In this document: piece after piece, positions 45,737 through 55,892 of the stretch
How positions within the stretch are numbered: position 1 is the first letter of the stretch
How the letters are laid out: each line of letters begins with the position of its first letter
Assembly (NCBI GenBank): GCA_029215795.1
Contig: JARDYH010000007.1
Coordinates: forward strand, 22,641,763 to 22,705,762
Direction: 5' to 3'
DNA length: 64,000 nucleotides
Source: Anniella stebbinsi
Lineage: Eukaryota; Chordata; Lepidosauria; Squamata; Anniellidae
The notes under the pieces: model-generated
Databases searched by the model: none
The model's input: only the letters and a program-made list of their open reading frames with translations
Told to the model about the DNA's origin: nothing
Made by a program: the position numbers and the translations under genes

Positions 45737-47533
45737 TAGGGATGTGCACTGTCCTGAAAATAGTATTGGAACTGGGGCATCTGATTTTGACCTGTAACAT
45801 ATCTGATAAAATCGGACGTCCCTCGAATCGCTTTGGATCCAATTGTGATATGAAAATCGGACATCCGATGTGAGCCTAGCATGCCTATTTTCTAGGAGTG
45901 TGCACAGACCCCCGGATTGGATCGGGACCCGGATCGGGACCTCCAATTTTGTCCCGGATCAGATAGGACAAAATCGGAGGCCCCCTAGATCAGATTGGGT
46001 CAGATCCTGATCCAAAAATCGGACATCCGATTTTTGGATCGGCCACCATTTTTGTTTTCCCCATAGACTTGCATTGGGTGAAAGAAAGCTTTCCCCCAAT
46101 GCAAGTCTATGAGGAAAAAATGGCGGCGGGTGGGTGAGGGGGGGCTAACTCCCTCCTCCCCCCGGGGTTGTCGGCTGTGGACGACCCTGGCAGGTAAGCC
46201 CCCATCCCCATGCTCCTTCCCACCCCGGGGCCATCCGTTTCCATCCGCTGGCGCCCGCGGGCACCAGCAGATTGAAGCAGACAGCCCTGGGGGGGTAAGC
46301 CCCCTCCCCCTGCTTACCTTCTGTGGCTGTCCATTCCCATCTGCCGCTGGCCGCTACTGCAAGCAGGCTTCGTGGCCTGCCCCTAGATAGCACGCCAGGC
46401 GCGCTACCTAGGGGCAGGCCGCGAAGCCTGCTCGCAGTAGCGGCCAGCAGTGGATGGGAGCAGACGGCCACAGAAGGTAAGTGGGCCATGGGCCTCCCTC
46501 CCCCCTGCTTACCTTTTGGGGGTCGTCCGCTCCCGTCCGCCGCTGGCCGCTACTGTGAGCAGGCTTCACAGCCTTCTCCTGAGTAGCGCACCAGGTGATG
46601 ACATCACCTAGTGCACTACCTAGGGGCAGGCCGTGAAGCCTGCTCGCAGTAGCAGCCAGCAGCGGACAGGAACGGATGTCCCCGGAAGGTAAGCCCCCTG
46701 CCGCCGATGGAAGTGGACAGTCCCACCAGCGAAGCCCCCCCTCTGTTGTCCGCTTCCATTGGCGGGCGCCCGAGGGCGCCCGCCAATGGAAGAGGCGGGC
46801 GCCAGCAAGCACCCGCCGATCCTCCGATCCATCCGATTTGGATCGGGACCTTTCTGGATCAGAATGGATTGGATTGAACGATCCAGTGGTGAGATCGGAA
46901 ATCAGATATTTGTATCCGATTTCCCCTGGATCAGATCCGGATCGTGGATTGGACCTGATCCAGTGCACACCCCTACTATTTTCCCCTAAAGGCTTGTGTT
47001 GGGGGAAATAAACTTATATAACTTCTTTATTTTAAAAGTTAGAGACATGAAACTTGGTGACCTTGGAGATGGGATATTGCTAGTCATGTGTGCAAAATTC
47101 CAGAAAGATTGGTGCATGCATGTCATGGCTATGAAGTTTTGAAAGATCGTGGTTCTGGCTTTGACAGCTGTCAAAGTCAGCTGTCAAAGCAAGCTTTCAA
47201 AGCCAGAACCACGATCTTTCAAAACTTCATATCCATGACACGCTTGCACATGACTAGCAACATCTCATCTGCAATGTCCCCAAGTTTAATGTTTCTATCT
47301 TTTAAAATGAAGAAGTTATAGCCATTTATTTCCCCCAACGCAAGCCTATGGGGAAAACTCCAAAAATGGCAATCCAATTTTCCAATTTTCTTCGATTAAA
47401 ACCGGACAACAAAAAATTGTACTGGAAAAAATCGGAGCTCCAGTGAACTGTATCAGAATCATGAATCAGATGCCCGATTTCCTCTGATTTTAATCGGTAT
47501 CGGACATCGGATCCAATACGATGCACATCCCTA
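45737..47533. mobile_element. outer foldback hAT-like element, carrying a nested relative
   Basis: Ends TAGGGATGTGCACTG and 'cgatgcacatcccta'. The flanks ccaaagtg (45729-45736) and ccaaatag (47534-47541) match at six of eight positions. After the inner element its arms are clear: the block at about 46985-47160 (module 'ttatataacttctttatttt', then 'catgaaacttggtgacc') is inverted at about 47190-47365, meeting at 'ttctggctttgacagctgtc'. Removing the insert leaves about 706 bp. Subterminal sequence is rich in ATCGGA/ATCCGAT words. Confidence 0.75.
45893..46975. mobile_element. inner hAT-like element with GGATCGG ends and GC-rich core
   Basis: Ends TAGGAGTGTGCAC and 'cagtgcacacccccta'-like sequence (exact right end gtgcacacccct then a). 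Perfect 8-bp flanks ctattttc at 45885-45892 and 46976-46983. Subterminal GGATCGG/GATCC words resemble the giant element. The 1083-bp copy has a GC-rich core (about 46120-46800) with two palindromic blocks containing 'gcaggcttcgtggcctgccc' type sequence, about 46365-46437 and 46555-46655. The frames here encode no recognisable protein. Confidence 0.8.
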
Positions 47534-47568
47534 CCAAATAGTAAAAAAAACCCACTGTACACTTACCC

Positions 47569-47690
47569 CAGGGGTGGGGAGAAGGTAGATCTCCAGCTGT
47601 TTTGGTCTTCAGCTCCCAGGAGCCCCTGCCAACATGGCCGATGATCAGGAATGCTGAGAATTGAAGTACAAAACAGTTGGAGATTTACAC
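47569..47690. repeat. hAT-like MITE fragment (CAGGGGTGGGGA type)
   Basis: Starts caggggtgggga, continues 'gatctccagctgttttggtc' and ends with the inverted 'caaaacagttggagattt'. A further fragment of similar type is at 50775-50860. Confidence 0.5.
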
Positions 47691-48694
47691 TGATTCCTTC
47701 TTATCCCATAAGTAACCACTTCTCCAGGAACTTTAGTGCTTGGGGAAGTGAGAAGTGCATAACCATATTTTAAGTATATGAAGATGTTTTGAGTTTGCAC
47801 TCTAACATGTAAGGTGTGAATGTGCATGACACCTGAATCATATAGGGGCACTCTGGTTGGCTGCAGTTGAGTGTACATTTGGTGGCAAAGCCAAGCTTAC
47901 CCCCTGGATAATGTACAAAATGGCTCTAACAACACAGTCTCTAGGCTAGGGGAGAAATAAATGGATAAGTCACTGCTGCCATTATTCAGTCCCAGCATTG
48001 TAAATCGATCACCTTTTCATTAATACTACGCTAACTACCTATCCCCCCCAAATGGCATTTATATGGTCATAATATAATGTTGCTTTCTTGTTCCTTAACA
48101 TCCTTTACTCCAGAAGGTAAATGAAATCAAACACCAAGTCCTTTTCTTTGTACTTACATGATCCATTCATGGAAAATCAAATAGTTTACAATGTCAGCCT
48201 AAGAGTAAATACAATTTATGGGTTGAGTAAGATGTTCACCAGGGTCTTATAAACTTTAATCTTCTCTTCCTAACTAGGAGAAATAAAAGAGTTGATAAGC
48301 AGAGGCAGATAGAGAAGCACAAAGTGACTCAACCTCAGGGAGTCATCGGCTTATCTGACAGCTGTGGCAATTGGTTTAAATGACATGTTTGTTCTATGAC
48401 AATGGTGATAACATTCCATTTGGTAATGCCTTTCTGTGATGTGTTACAATAAACTAGTAGCTACATTTGCATTTACAACTGATTTGGTGCATAAAGTTGA
48501 TTTGTAAGTACCAACTGAACAAGAAAAAGGAGTTCGCAATCATAGACCAGGAGTCAAAGGGAAATTTCTTGTTGTCCCCAAAAATCTCAGCATGAACAGG
48601 AACCCTTTATATTCCTTCCTGGTCAGGGTAGATGATGGCCAACCTGGGCAAGCAAGAGACACTCAAGACTCCAGGGATTTTCTACTGGCCAAGG
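47691..48694. other. unassigned, partly a candidate conserved non-coding stretch
   Basis: From about 47990 to 48520 the sequence is repeat-free, AT-rich and motif-dense (aatcgatcac, 'cagctgtggcaattgg', 'tacatttgcattta'). No frame is open. Conservation is a guess that needs an alignment. Confidence 0.25.
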
Positions 48695-49014
48695 TAGGGT
48701 GACCAGATAAAATCCAGGTCAGGGTTCATGTAACTTTAACAGTTGTAGAGAAAAGGGAATTTCAGCCAGAGTCATTTGTATGCAATTAGTTCCTGGAGAA
48801 ATTCCCTCTTCATCACAACAGTTAAAGGTGCAGGAACTATACTAGAGTGACCATATACAAAAGAAGGCAGACCCCCTGCAACTTTAAATGTTGTGATGAA
48901 GAGGGAATTTCAACAGGAATTAATTGCATACAAATGACACTGGCTGAAATTCCCTTTTCTCTACAACTGTTAAAGTTACATGAGCCCTGACCTGGATTTT
49001 ATCTGGTCACCCTA
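48695..49014. mobile_element. palindromic hAT-like MITE (family H), TAGGGTGACCA ends
   Basis: 320 bp, almost one perfect palindrome. Ends TAGGGTGACCAGATAAAATC and its complement, with perfect 8-bp flanks ggccaagg (48687-48694 and 49015-49022). The interior is family H, but the terminal 30 bp read 'agggtgaccagat...', like the GC-rich elements at 660 and 54367. Confidence 0.9.
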
Positions 49015-49046
49015 GGCCAAGGAATCTCTGACTTGTAGCCCAAGAT

Positions 49047-49256
49047 TTAAGAAATTTAAGAAAGCCATAAAGACTTATCTCTTCCGGCAGGCCTACCCAG
49101 TTGAATTTTAAGATGCCTTTTAATAATGATTTAGTGTTATACGTTTTTAATCATTCATTACTTTTATATGTTTTAATCAGTTTTATGTATTTTATGCTGT
49201 TTTGTATTTAACATTGTTCCTCACCTCGATCCTGAGGGAGAGGCAGATAAGAAATA

Positions 49257-49298
<42 letters not shown>
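49047..49298 (+). mobile_element. LINE 3' end (plus strand) with (TTA)n tail
   Basis: Begins with the last codons of an ORF2-like frame (KKAIKTYLFRQAYPVEF then stop, about 49063-49112), followed by an A/T-rich 3' UTR and a (TTA)n run at 49257-49298. The peptide resembles the C-terminus in the LINE at 54035. Confidence 0.65.
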
Positions 49299-49396
49299 CC
49301 ATAGGTGCCTCAGCAGCTTCCGACAGAACCATTCCTAGACCTGAGTACCCTGATGACTATAATGAAACATGTTCTACAAAAGATTGTATGTACACA

Positions 49397-49969
49397 GAGA
49401 GCCTATCTACACACGAGTTTTTTGACGTTTTATAAGGGTTATGAAAACTCTTTGGGCCACACGACGCACTCCCTATAACGTTGTGTATCTGAGGTTTTTT
49501 AAAACTCACTTCACTTATATACAACGGTTTCACTTTTAATAAATCGTTTTAAGTAAAATAATGTGTCCTTCCTTACCGTTTGAGATTCCTGGGGGCAGTG
49601 CTTCCTTTACTGGTGCCCAAATGCTTAGCAGTTGATTGGTGGGGGAAAAAAAGGAAGTGGACCAGTGAACTACAACACCCACAATTCTTAGCCCTATACT
49701 CGCTAGGGAATGACAGAGGAACTAAGAAGGAAGTGTGTAACTGAACTACAACCCCCACAATGCCTTGCCCTAAATTCATTGAAAAACGAAAGAGAAAGAG
49801 ACAGGGCAGAACAGCGTGTGACCGCACACACCGCTTTAAAGACTGAAGACTGTTCTCCTGTAACGTGAGTACTCAGTAATGTGGCCTAAGACATTTTAGA
49901 ACGCACCTATTTGGAACGTTTTAAAATACTTTTTAAAACGTTCCAAAGGACTGTGTGGATTCCCCCTTA
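49397..49969. mobile_element. MITE family B, copy 2
   Basis: Near-identical interior to 32603-33175 (cgagttttttgacgttttat ... aaaacgttccaaaggactgt). The right end differs (ggattcccccttaa), so the terminal repeats of this copy are mismatched. Confidence 0.75.
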
Positions 49970-50579
49970 AATATGTAAAACGAAGGAAGCAATGCTAGTC
50001 CATTTAAAATAAACAATCAAAGAATAAAACAATCCAAAATCCATGATTAGGTCCGCATTAAGGCCAACAACAACAAAAACGAAACAAATTTTAAAAATGC
50101 ACAAAATTATGAGTAAGCTTCGAGACCTCTAGATCTCTCCTTCAGAAGGGTTGCTTGGTGGTGAAAGAAGAAGGTGCATCGCAAACCCGAATAGCCCCTT
50201 TCACTGCTGACTCCCCTCCTCCCAAATCCAGCTTGAATCTTTGGCCAGCATAGACAAATCTTCAGCAACATGTTAAGTGGTAGAGGGGTATATGACAGTA
50301 GCTCTTGGCTGTTAGAGTTCTGCTGTGCAATGGCCTCTTAGAGAGTTCTCCTCCCTATTTGTGGAGCACAGTTTTTCTCTTAATGTTCTTGTTTGTTTAT
50401 TTGATCATTTGGATGCCACTGTAGGTGGCAGCCACACCTTGGGCAGCCTGGCCACCATTTTGCACCACCCACAATGTCTTGAACCTAGCATCGTTCTGGG
50501 GCATGAGTGTTTGTGTGTGTGTGTTGCAGCTGTCACAGAAATAAATTATAATATTCTTCAAAGTGGCCTTCTTATTCAG

Positions 50580-50583
<4 letters not shown>
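49970..50583. other. unassigned spacer
   Basis: No gene or repeat recognised. Confidence 0.4.

Positions 50584-50622
<39 letters not shown>
50584..50622. repeat. (GT)n microsatellite
   Basis: About 19 GT units; a shorter GT run precedes it near 50509-50523. Confidence 0.95.
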
Positions 50623-50625
<3 letters not shown>

Positions 50626-50774
50626 TGATTTCTGAGAAATTTTAGCACAGCTCTAGCACAGCACAGCTCTTTTAAAGTTCTGACTGGTTCTGTCTGAGAG
50701 ACAGAATGGATTCAGAGTCCCATTGAAAACAGAGCCACCAGCCACCACTGCCAAACATGGCTAGTGAAACTGAC

Positions 50775-50860
50775 CAAGGGACATACTGACTTGCAATGAT
50801 GGGAGCTGTAGTCCAACACCTTTGAAGGGCACCAGGTTGGGGAAGGGCTGCTCTAAACAA
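50775..50860. repeat. hAT-like MITE fragment
   Basis: 'atgatgggagctgtagtcca' to 'caggttggggaagggctgct', a widespread amniote DNA-transposon fragment type. Confidence 0.45.
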
Positions 50861-51980
50861 AAAAAGAGAAGTAGGTGGCCCTAAGTTGTTCGTGATCAGT
50901 TTTCCACAACCCCACAGTCACCTCTGCATATCATATTCTCCACCCTGTCCTCATGGTTTATCTGCTTTGGGAGAATGAGAATTTCACTTGCACTTTCTGC
51001 CTCCTTAGGGAGGATGTGGCGTTAAGGCTTGTGAGCCTTAACTCCCAATTTCCCTGCTTTTTGGCACTTGGTTGGAAACTGTAGAGCCTTAACATTGTTT
51101 TTGTAAACCGTACGTTTTTTGTTTAATGAATTTCATGGCTTTGTGTAACAGATGACTAGATATTATACAGTTGACAACCAAGCCAATGTTAGCTAGGATG
51201 TTACACCATGTTGACATCCAATATAAAATCAAAGCTAGTATTATGTGTTGCACCCACTTTTCAAAATAACACATGAGCACCAGAAGTTATGTTCTCTCAC
51301 TTGAAAACTGAGAGGTCTCATTTGAACTTTTCAACAGCCAGTGTCCAGAGATAGGAGCTTTTCATGACTGCCTCATAAAAAGGAAGCTTTTCATGTTTTG
51401 TGTCTGTATTTGGAGACAGCTTGAAAAAATTGTTCTGCTGGAATTAAAAATCCCTGATTAATTCTGGAAGCGCACAAAATGATTCAGGAAAATTTCCTAT
51501 ATTAGAATAAGTCACAGTTTACTATGTTAATTATTATAGCTCATTTTATGCTGCATGCTTTTTCTGCCTGTTTGCATCTTAAAATAGCAGATTGTGATCA
51601 ACTTTGTGGTCAAGTTTCAATCTTGCACAAGCTGCATTTCCATCCCTAGATATTTACTCAAAAGTAAGACCCATTGAAAAGGAGTCTTTCAGTGGTTGCT
51701 TAGCATCTCCTGGCTGGGTGATGCCCCCTTACATTCCAGAGGGCATGACTCAAAGCCATCCGATGTCCACTGGCCACCCAGAGTGGCAGTCACAAGTGTA
51801 AAGGGGAGGAAGTCAAGAGGGAATGGGTGTTAAACGTGAGTGTGACAAGGTAGCATCCTGACTGATTCTTTATAATTTGGGGTGCTATTGTTATGCTGCC
51901 CAGCATATAAGACACAAAGTAGAGGTGGTTGGTGGGTTTTAACTCATCCTGGGCAGCACAAATACAGACAGACTTTGAAG
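50861..51980. other. unassigned intergenic sequence
   Basis: A family D scrap lies near 51645-51682 (gatatttactcaaaagtaag). No gene recognised. Confidence 0.4.
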
Positions 51981-52230
51981 GGTTGGATCCAGATTTAAAT
52001 TGGATCAATGATGCTGATGGAAATGGACTTCCCCATTCCCTCCTTCCCAAGGCAGCCCCTCCTCCTTCCCCCTGAAAATGCTTTAAAGAGAATCAGGAGA
52101 CCTTGCTGAATGGGGTGAGCTGGGAGGGGGGGATCTTTCAAATTCAGGTGGAGGAAACTTCTGCAAGCAGAATCCTTCCTCTTCCAGAAGGCCCCTTTTT
52201 GTGGAAGGCTTATCCCAGATCCAACCCCAA
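51981..52230. mobile_element. palindrome-ended MITE (family C)
   Basis: Left 'ggttggatccagatttaaat' and right 'ttatcccagatccaacccc' are inverted copies; subterminal 'ggaaatggacttcc' and the Pu/Py-rich halves also pair. No clear target duplication. A half copy is at 38932-39080. Confidence 0.55.
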
Positions 52231-52757
52231 ATCTTGGGCTGGCCCTTATACTATGGCCCGACATGCTCTGTACACTACGCAGCATCGCTAATGTCTGAAA
52301 AGAGTGCTAATGATCCAGTTTAAAAACAGCAACAACACCTAGGGAGTTATTTGCTGTGAGTTCCTGGTTTGGCTAGAACATAAGCATGTCTATGCCCTCC
52401 GAGCCACCCCTAACCCATTACTTTCCCCAAAGGCAGGCAAGCCTGTCCCAAAATGTGTGCACTCCATGGCTAAGGAGCCAAATAGGCCTCTGCACAAGCC
52501 CCAATTCAAAAGTATTGCCCTTATACCTGACCCAGAATGCTGTTCAGGTCGCTTTCCTTTCAAGAGGGTTTTGTTCACTGGAATGCACATGCAAGGCCCC
52601 GTCATCACAGTCAGCCCCAAGGGTCGGTATCCTCGGGCACCTGCCAAGTTCCATACCCCAGCAGGGGGCTCAACAGTAGCTGGCAGAATCCCCTGGCCTT
52701 CCTCGCAGGACACTGCCCGCACATCCTCTCCCCTGAGAGAAGTTGCCTAAGACAACA
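52231..52757. other. unassigned sequence
   Basis: Several overlapping short frames without recognisable content; no repeat assigned. Confidence 0.4.
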
Positions 52758-53080
52758 GAATGAAATTTAATATGGATAAATGCCAAGTTGTCCCTATTAT
52801 TACTACCTAGGGGGAAAACAACACACAAATGCACAGTTACAAGTTGGGGGCTATGTGGTTCAGCAATACTACAAGCGAGACGGATCTTGGAATGGTTGTA
52901 GATCACAAGCTGAATATAAGCCAGCAGTCTGCATATGCAAATAACAGGCTTTGTGGCAGCCCTGAATGCTACCCATACATTTGCAGGGTATTCAAAATTT
53001 CACTGTCTCTGTGGAAACTGTATAGAGATTCATTGGAGGTCATAAAGTTATGGGGGTGGGGAGATGTTCTGGCTAAATAG
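52758..53080 (+). pseudogene. LINE reverse-transcriptase C-terminal fragment (jockey/CR1-like)
   Basis: 'RMKFNMDKCQV' (about 52758-52790) followed by MHSYKLGAMWFSNTTSETDL and GMVVDHKLNISQQ matches the segment after the catalytic YADD in jockey/CR1-type polymerases (W-x-M-x-F-N-x-x-K-C...DLG-x-x-V-D-x-x-L). There is a stop in the first part and similarity fades after about 52960. Confidence 0.55.
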
Positions 53081-53364
53081 CACAGTAAAATGTTTATAAC
53101 CAGCAATGTTGTCAACAGCCATCCAGCAGGAGAAAATGTTTTAATTGCACAGCTGGTCTTTTCAAACAAATTCATGAGGGTGTGACTAGCTTTTATAAGG
53201 TCAGTTACTTGCTGTCAAAAAAAAATAGTTTATATTTCTCCCTTTTTGTCTATAAATCTAAGAGTGAATTCCCAATATTCTGCCACCCCCTAGAGTGACC
53301 AAGAAGCAGAAGAGACAATGGGGTTTCCAAATGAGAAAACAGGGTTGGTCCTTAATGGCTGGAG

Positions 53365-53505
53365 TCAAAACATAAGAAGCTACCTTGTACCAAGTCAGAA
53401 TAGTGACCTGACCCAGGGTTAGGCCATTGGTCTGACTTGGAGTTTCAAAACAAATTCTTTTAGCTGTAGATAGTGTCTTAAAACTGGGATCTTTGGCATT
53501 TCCTA
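53365..53505 (-). mobile_element. tRNA-derived SINE fragment, minus strand
   Basis: 'aaaacataagaagctacctt' is the complement of the SINE 3' end, and 'aactgggatctttggca' lies where the B-box complement is expected. Confidence 0.5.
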
Positions 53506-53671
53506 CACTCATTGGATTTCATTTTTCTGGATTTTTTCGCGTGACTTGGAATGGAAAGTCTATACGAAATTCTCAACAATATTGGAATAGGAATGTTTTC
53601 AAGTATTGGATTAAAAAAATGTAAGCAACCATAGGTGAGAGTTGTTCTTCCAAACATTTGTAAAATTGCCC
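53506..53671. other. unassigned spacer
   Basis: Nothing recognised. Confidence 0.4.
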
Positions 53672-54366
53672 ATTAAAGGAAGTGAGGAAGGTGGCTACCA
53701 GGAGGAGGGCCTTCTCTGTTGTGGTGCCACGGTTGTGGAATGAGATCCCTAGAGGTGTTTGCCTGGCACCTACATTATACTCTTTTAGACACCAGGTGTA
53801 GACCTTTTTATTTTCTCAGTATTTTTTTTATTTTTTTATTTATTTTATTACATTTGTATAACGCCCCATAGCCGAACCTCTCTGGGCGGCTTACATTAGA
53901 TTAAAACAATTGAAAACAATATATAAAAATTAAAACAGCAAAAACATATAATATACAAATAATATGCACATACATTTAAAACCACTGTAATAACTTTAAA
54001 AAGCTATAAACCGAAAAACAAAACAAACCCAGGCTCATCTGATATTGCTAAATGCCTGAGAGAAGAGGAAAGTCTTGACCTGGTGCCGAAAATATAACAA
54101 TGTTGGCGCCAGGCGGGCCTCAAGGAGACCGTTCCACAATTGGAAGGCCACTACAGAGAAGGCCCACTCCCTTGTTGCCAACCTCTGAGCTTTGTTCAGA
54201 GTAAGCACTCGAAGGAGGGCCTTAGATGTTGAACATAGTGTTCGGGTAGGTTCATGTCGGGAAAGGCGTTCCATCAGGTATTGTGGTCCCAAGCCATGTA
54301 AGGCTGTATAGGTTAAAACCAGCACCTTGAATCGGTCTCGGAAACATACAGGCAGCCAATGTAAGC

Positions 54367-55099
54367 TAGGCTGACCAGATGGCTCGGGATTTCCCGGTCC
54401 TAACCGGGAATCCAGGGGCGAACCGGCCCAACCGGGGGGCGGGGGGGCAAACCGGGGTGGCGGGGGGTCACGCGGCGGTGGCAGCAAGCAAGCAGCGGTG
54501 GTGGCAGCGGAGGAGCCCGGGAAGCAGCCGCCCCAGCAGGTAAGTGCCCTCTCTCGCGCCTCAAGCTCCTCACCCGCAGGGACGTCCGCTTCCCTCCGGT
54601 GCTCGAATCTACTGAGAAACAGGCTTCGCGGCCTGTCCCTCAGTAACGCGCCGGGTGATGACGTCATCACCTGGCGCGATACTGAGAGACAGGCCGCGAA
54701 GCCTGTTTCTCAGTAGAGCCGCCGCCGCGTCCGCTGCTGCGCCGCCGCCGGGTCCACCGCTGCCGCCGTTGCGCCGCCGCCGCCGGGTCCTCCACCGCTT
54801 CCGCCGCCCCGCCGCCGGGTCCGCCGCCGGCTCATAAGGCCAGCGGCCGCGCGGAAGAGGCGGGGGAGGGCCGATTACGTCACTTCTGGGTCCGGCCCTC
54901 CCCTGCCTCTTACGTGAGGCTGCTGGCCTTACGAGCCGGCGGGGGACCCAGTGGCGGCGGCAGCAGCAGCGGAGGCAGCAGAAGAGAACCCGGTACGGTA
55001 GGTCTGGGCTGATGTTTTTTGGGGGTGGGTGGCTTGGTGGGGGGTTATTTTGGGTGGCGGGGGGACCGGGATTTTGGGTTCCAAAATCTGGTCACCCTA
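54367..55099. mobile_element. GC-rich hAT-like element inside LINE ORF2
   Basis: 733 bp. Ends TAGGCTGACCAGAT and 'aatctggtcacccta', with perfect 8-bp flanks atgtaagc (54359-54366 and 55100-55107). Same family as 660-1316. The core holds a strong palindrome at about 54606-54717 (aaacaggcttcgcggcctgt ... its complement) centred on TGACGTCA, then a GCC/GCG-rich run (54718-54835). The Arg/Ala/Pro-rich frames are composition artefacts. Confidence 0.9.
54659..54666. promoter_or_regulatory. CRE-like TGACGTCA at centre of a palindrome
   Basis: The full 8-bp cAMP-response element consensus at the symmetry centre of a palindrome of about 110 bp, inside a CpG-dense element. Binding by CREB/ATF proteins is possible in principle; whether the site matters is unknown. 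Confidence 0.4.
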
Positions 55100-55892
55100 A
55101 TGTAAGCGGGCCAGAGTAGGTCTTATATGCTCGAACCTTCTGGTACCAGTTATCAATCTGGCCGCTGTATTTTGCACAAGCTGCAGCTTCCAAACCATCT
55201 TCAAAGGTAGCCCCACATAGAGTGCATTGCAGTAATCTAACTTGGAGGTTACCAGAGCATCGACAACTGAAGCCAGGTTATCCCTGTTCAGATAGGGGTG
55301 TAGCTGGGTCACCAACCGAAGTTGGTAGAAGGCACTCTGTGCCACTGAGGCAACTTGAGCCTCAAGTGACAGGGATGGTTCTAGGAGAACCCATGAGCTA
55401 TGAACCTGCTCCTTCAAGGGGAGTGCAACCCCATCCAGAACAGGTTGAAGACCCTCCATCCGGTCAGCAGAACCACCCACTAACAGCGTCTCAATCTTGT
55501 CTGGATTGAGTTTCAGTTTATTAGCCCTCATCCAGTCCATTGTCGCAGCCAGGCACTGGTTCAGCACATCTACAGCCACACCTGATGAATATGAAAAGGA
55601 GAAATAGAGCTGTGTGTCATCAGCATACTGATGACAACGCACTCCAAAACTCCGGATGACAGCTTATTAGTCTAATTTTTAACTTTGCTGTTATAAATTT
55701 GTACTTTTAAAATGTATATTGCTGCTTGGTTTTATCCTGTTTGCGTTCTTATATACATTGTTTTTATAGTGTTGTTGTTTTATATTTTGAATAATTGTTA
55801 TGGTTTTAATTGTTGTGAACCGCCCAGGGAGCTTTGGCTATTGGGCAGTATAAAATGCAATAAAGAAATAAAGAAATAAAGAAATAAAGAAA

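Larger units (their letters stand above)
54035..55642 (-). pseudogene. LINE ORF2 reverse-transcriptase C-terminal half, split by a hAT-like element
   Basis: From 55642 downward the frame begins at the catalytic RT motif (HQYADDTQLYFSF), then MDWMRANKLKLNPDKIETLL, the thumb region (QLRLVTQLHPYL; LDYCNALYVGLPL) and 'NTAARLITGTRR'. It breaks at 55097 and resumes at about 54360 with HWLPVCFRDRFKVLVLTYTA and 'LHGLGPQYL', ending at 54035. The polymerase copies LINE RNA at the target site. This copy lacks the endonuclease and N-terminal RT. Both coding halves are open apart from the insertion, so the LINE is fairly young. The open frame of 211 codons at 54035-54670 includes hAT-element sequence at its start. 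Confidence 0.85.
53822..55661 (-). mobile_element. inner LINE (L2/CR1-like), minus strand, truncated
   Basis: Its A/T tail lies at 53822-53850, followed by the 'cgccccatagccgaacctct' box, the 3' UTR, and ORF2 coding on the minus strand up to about 55661, where it stops abruptly (5' truncation typical of LINEs). It is itself interrupted by the hAT-like element at 54367-55099. Confidence 0.8.
53672..55892 (+). mobile_element. outer LINE 3' end (plus), split by an inner LINE
   Basis: The left part (53672-53821) encodes the C-terminal ORF2 text (RRRAFSVVVPRLWNEIP; LAPTLYSFRHQV). The right part (55662-55892) is the 3' UTR ending 'gaaccgcccagggagctttg', 'gctattgggcagtataaaat' and an (AATAAAGA)n tail. 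The two halves belong to one plus-strand LINE 3' end, separated by the minus-strand LINE at 53822-55661. Confidence 0.75.

Noticed and set aside
46408..46968. 186-codon minus-strand frame
   Set aside because: Lies within the GC-rich core of the inner foldback element and translates its palindromes (repeated RAGF/CPL/LPSAA words). No protein family signature.
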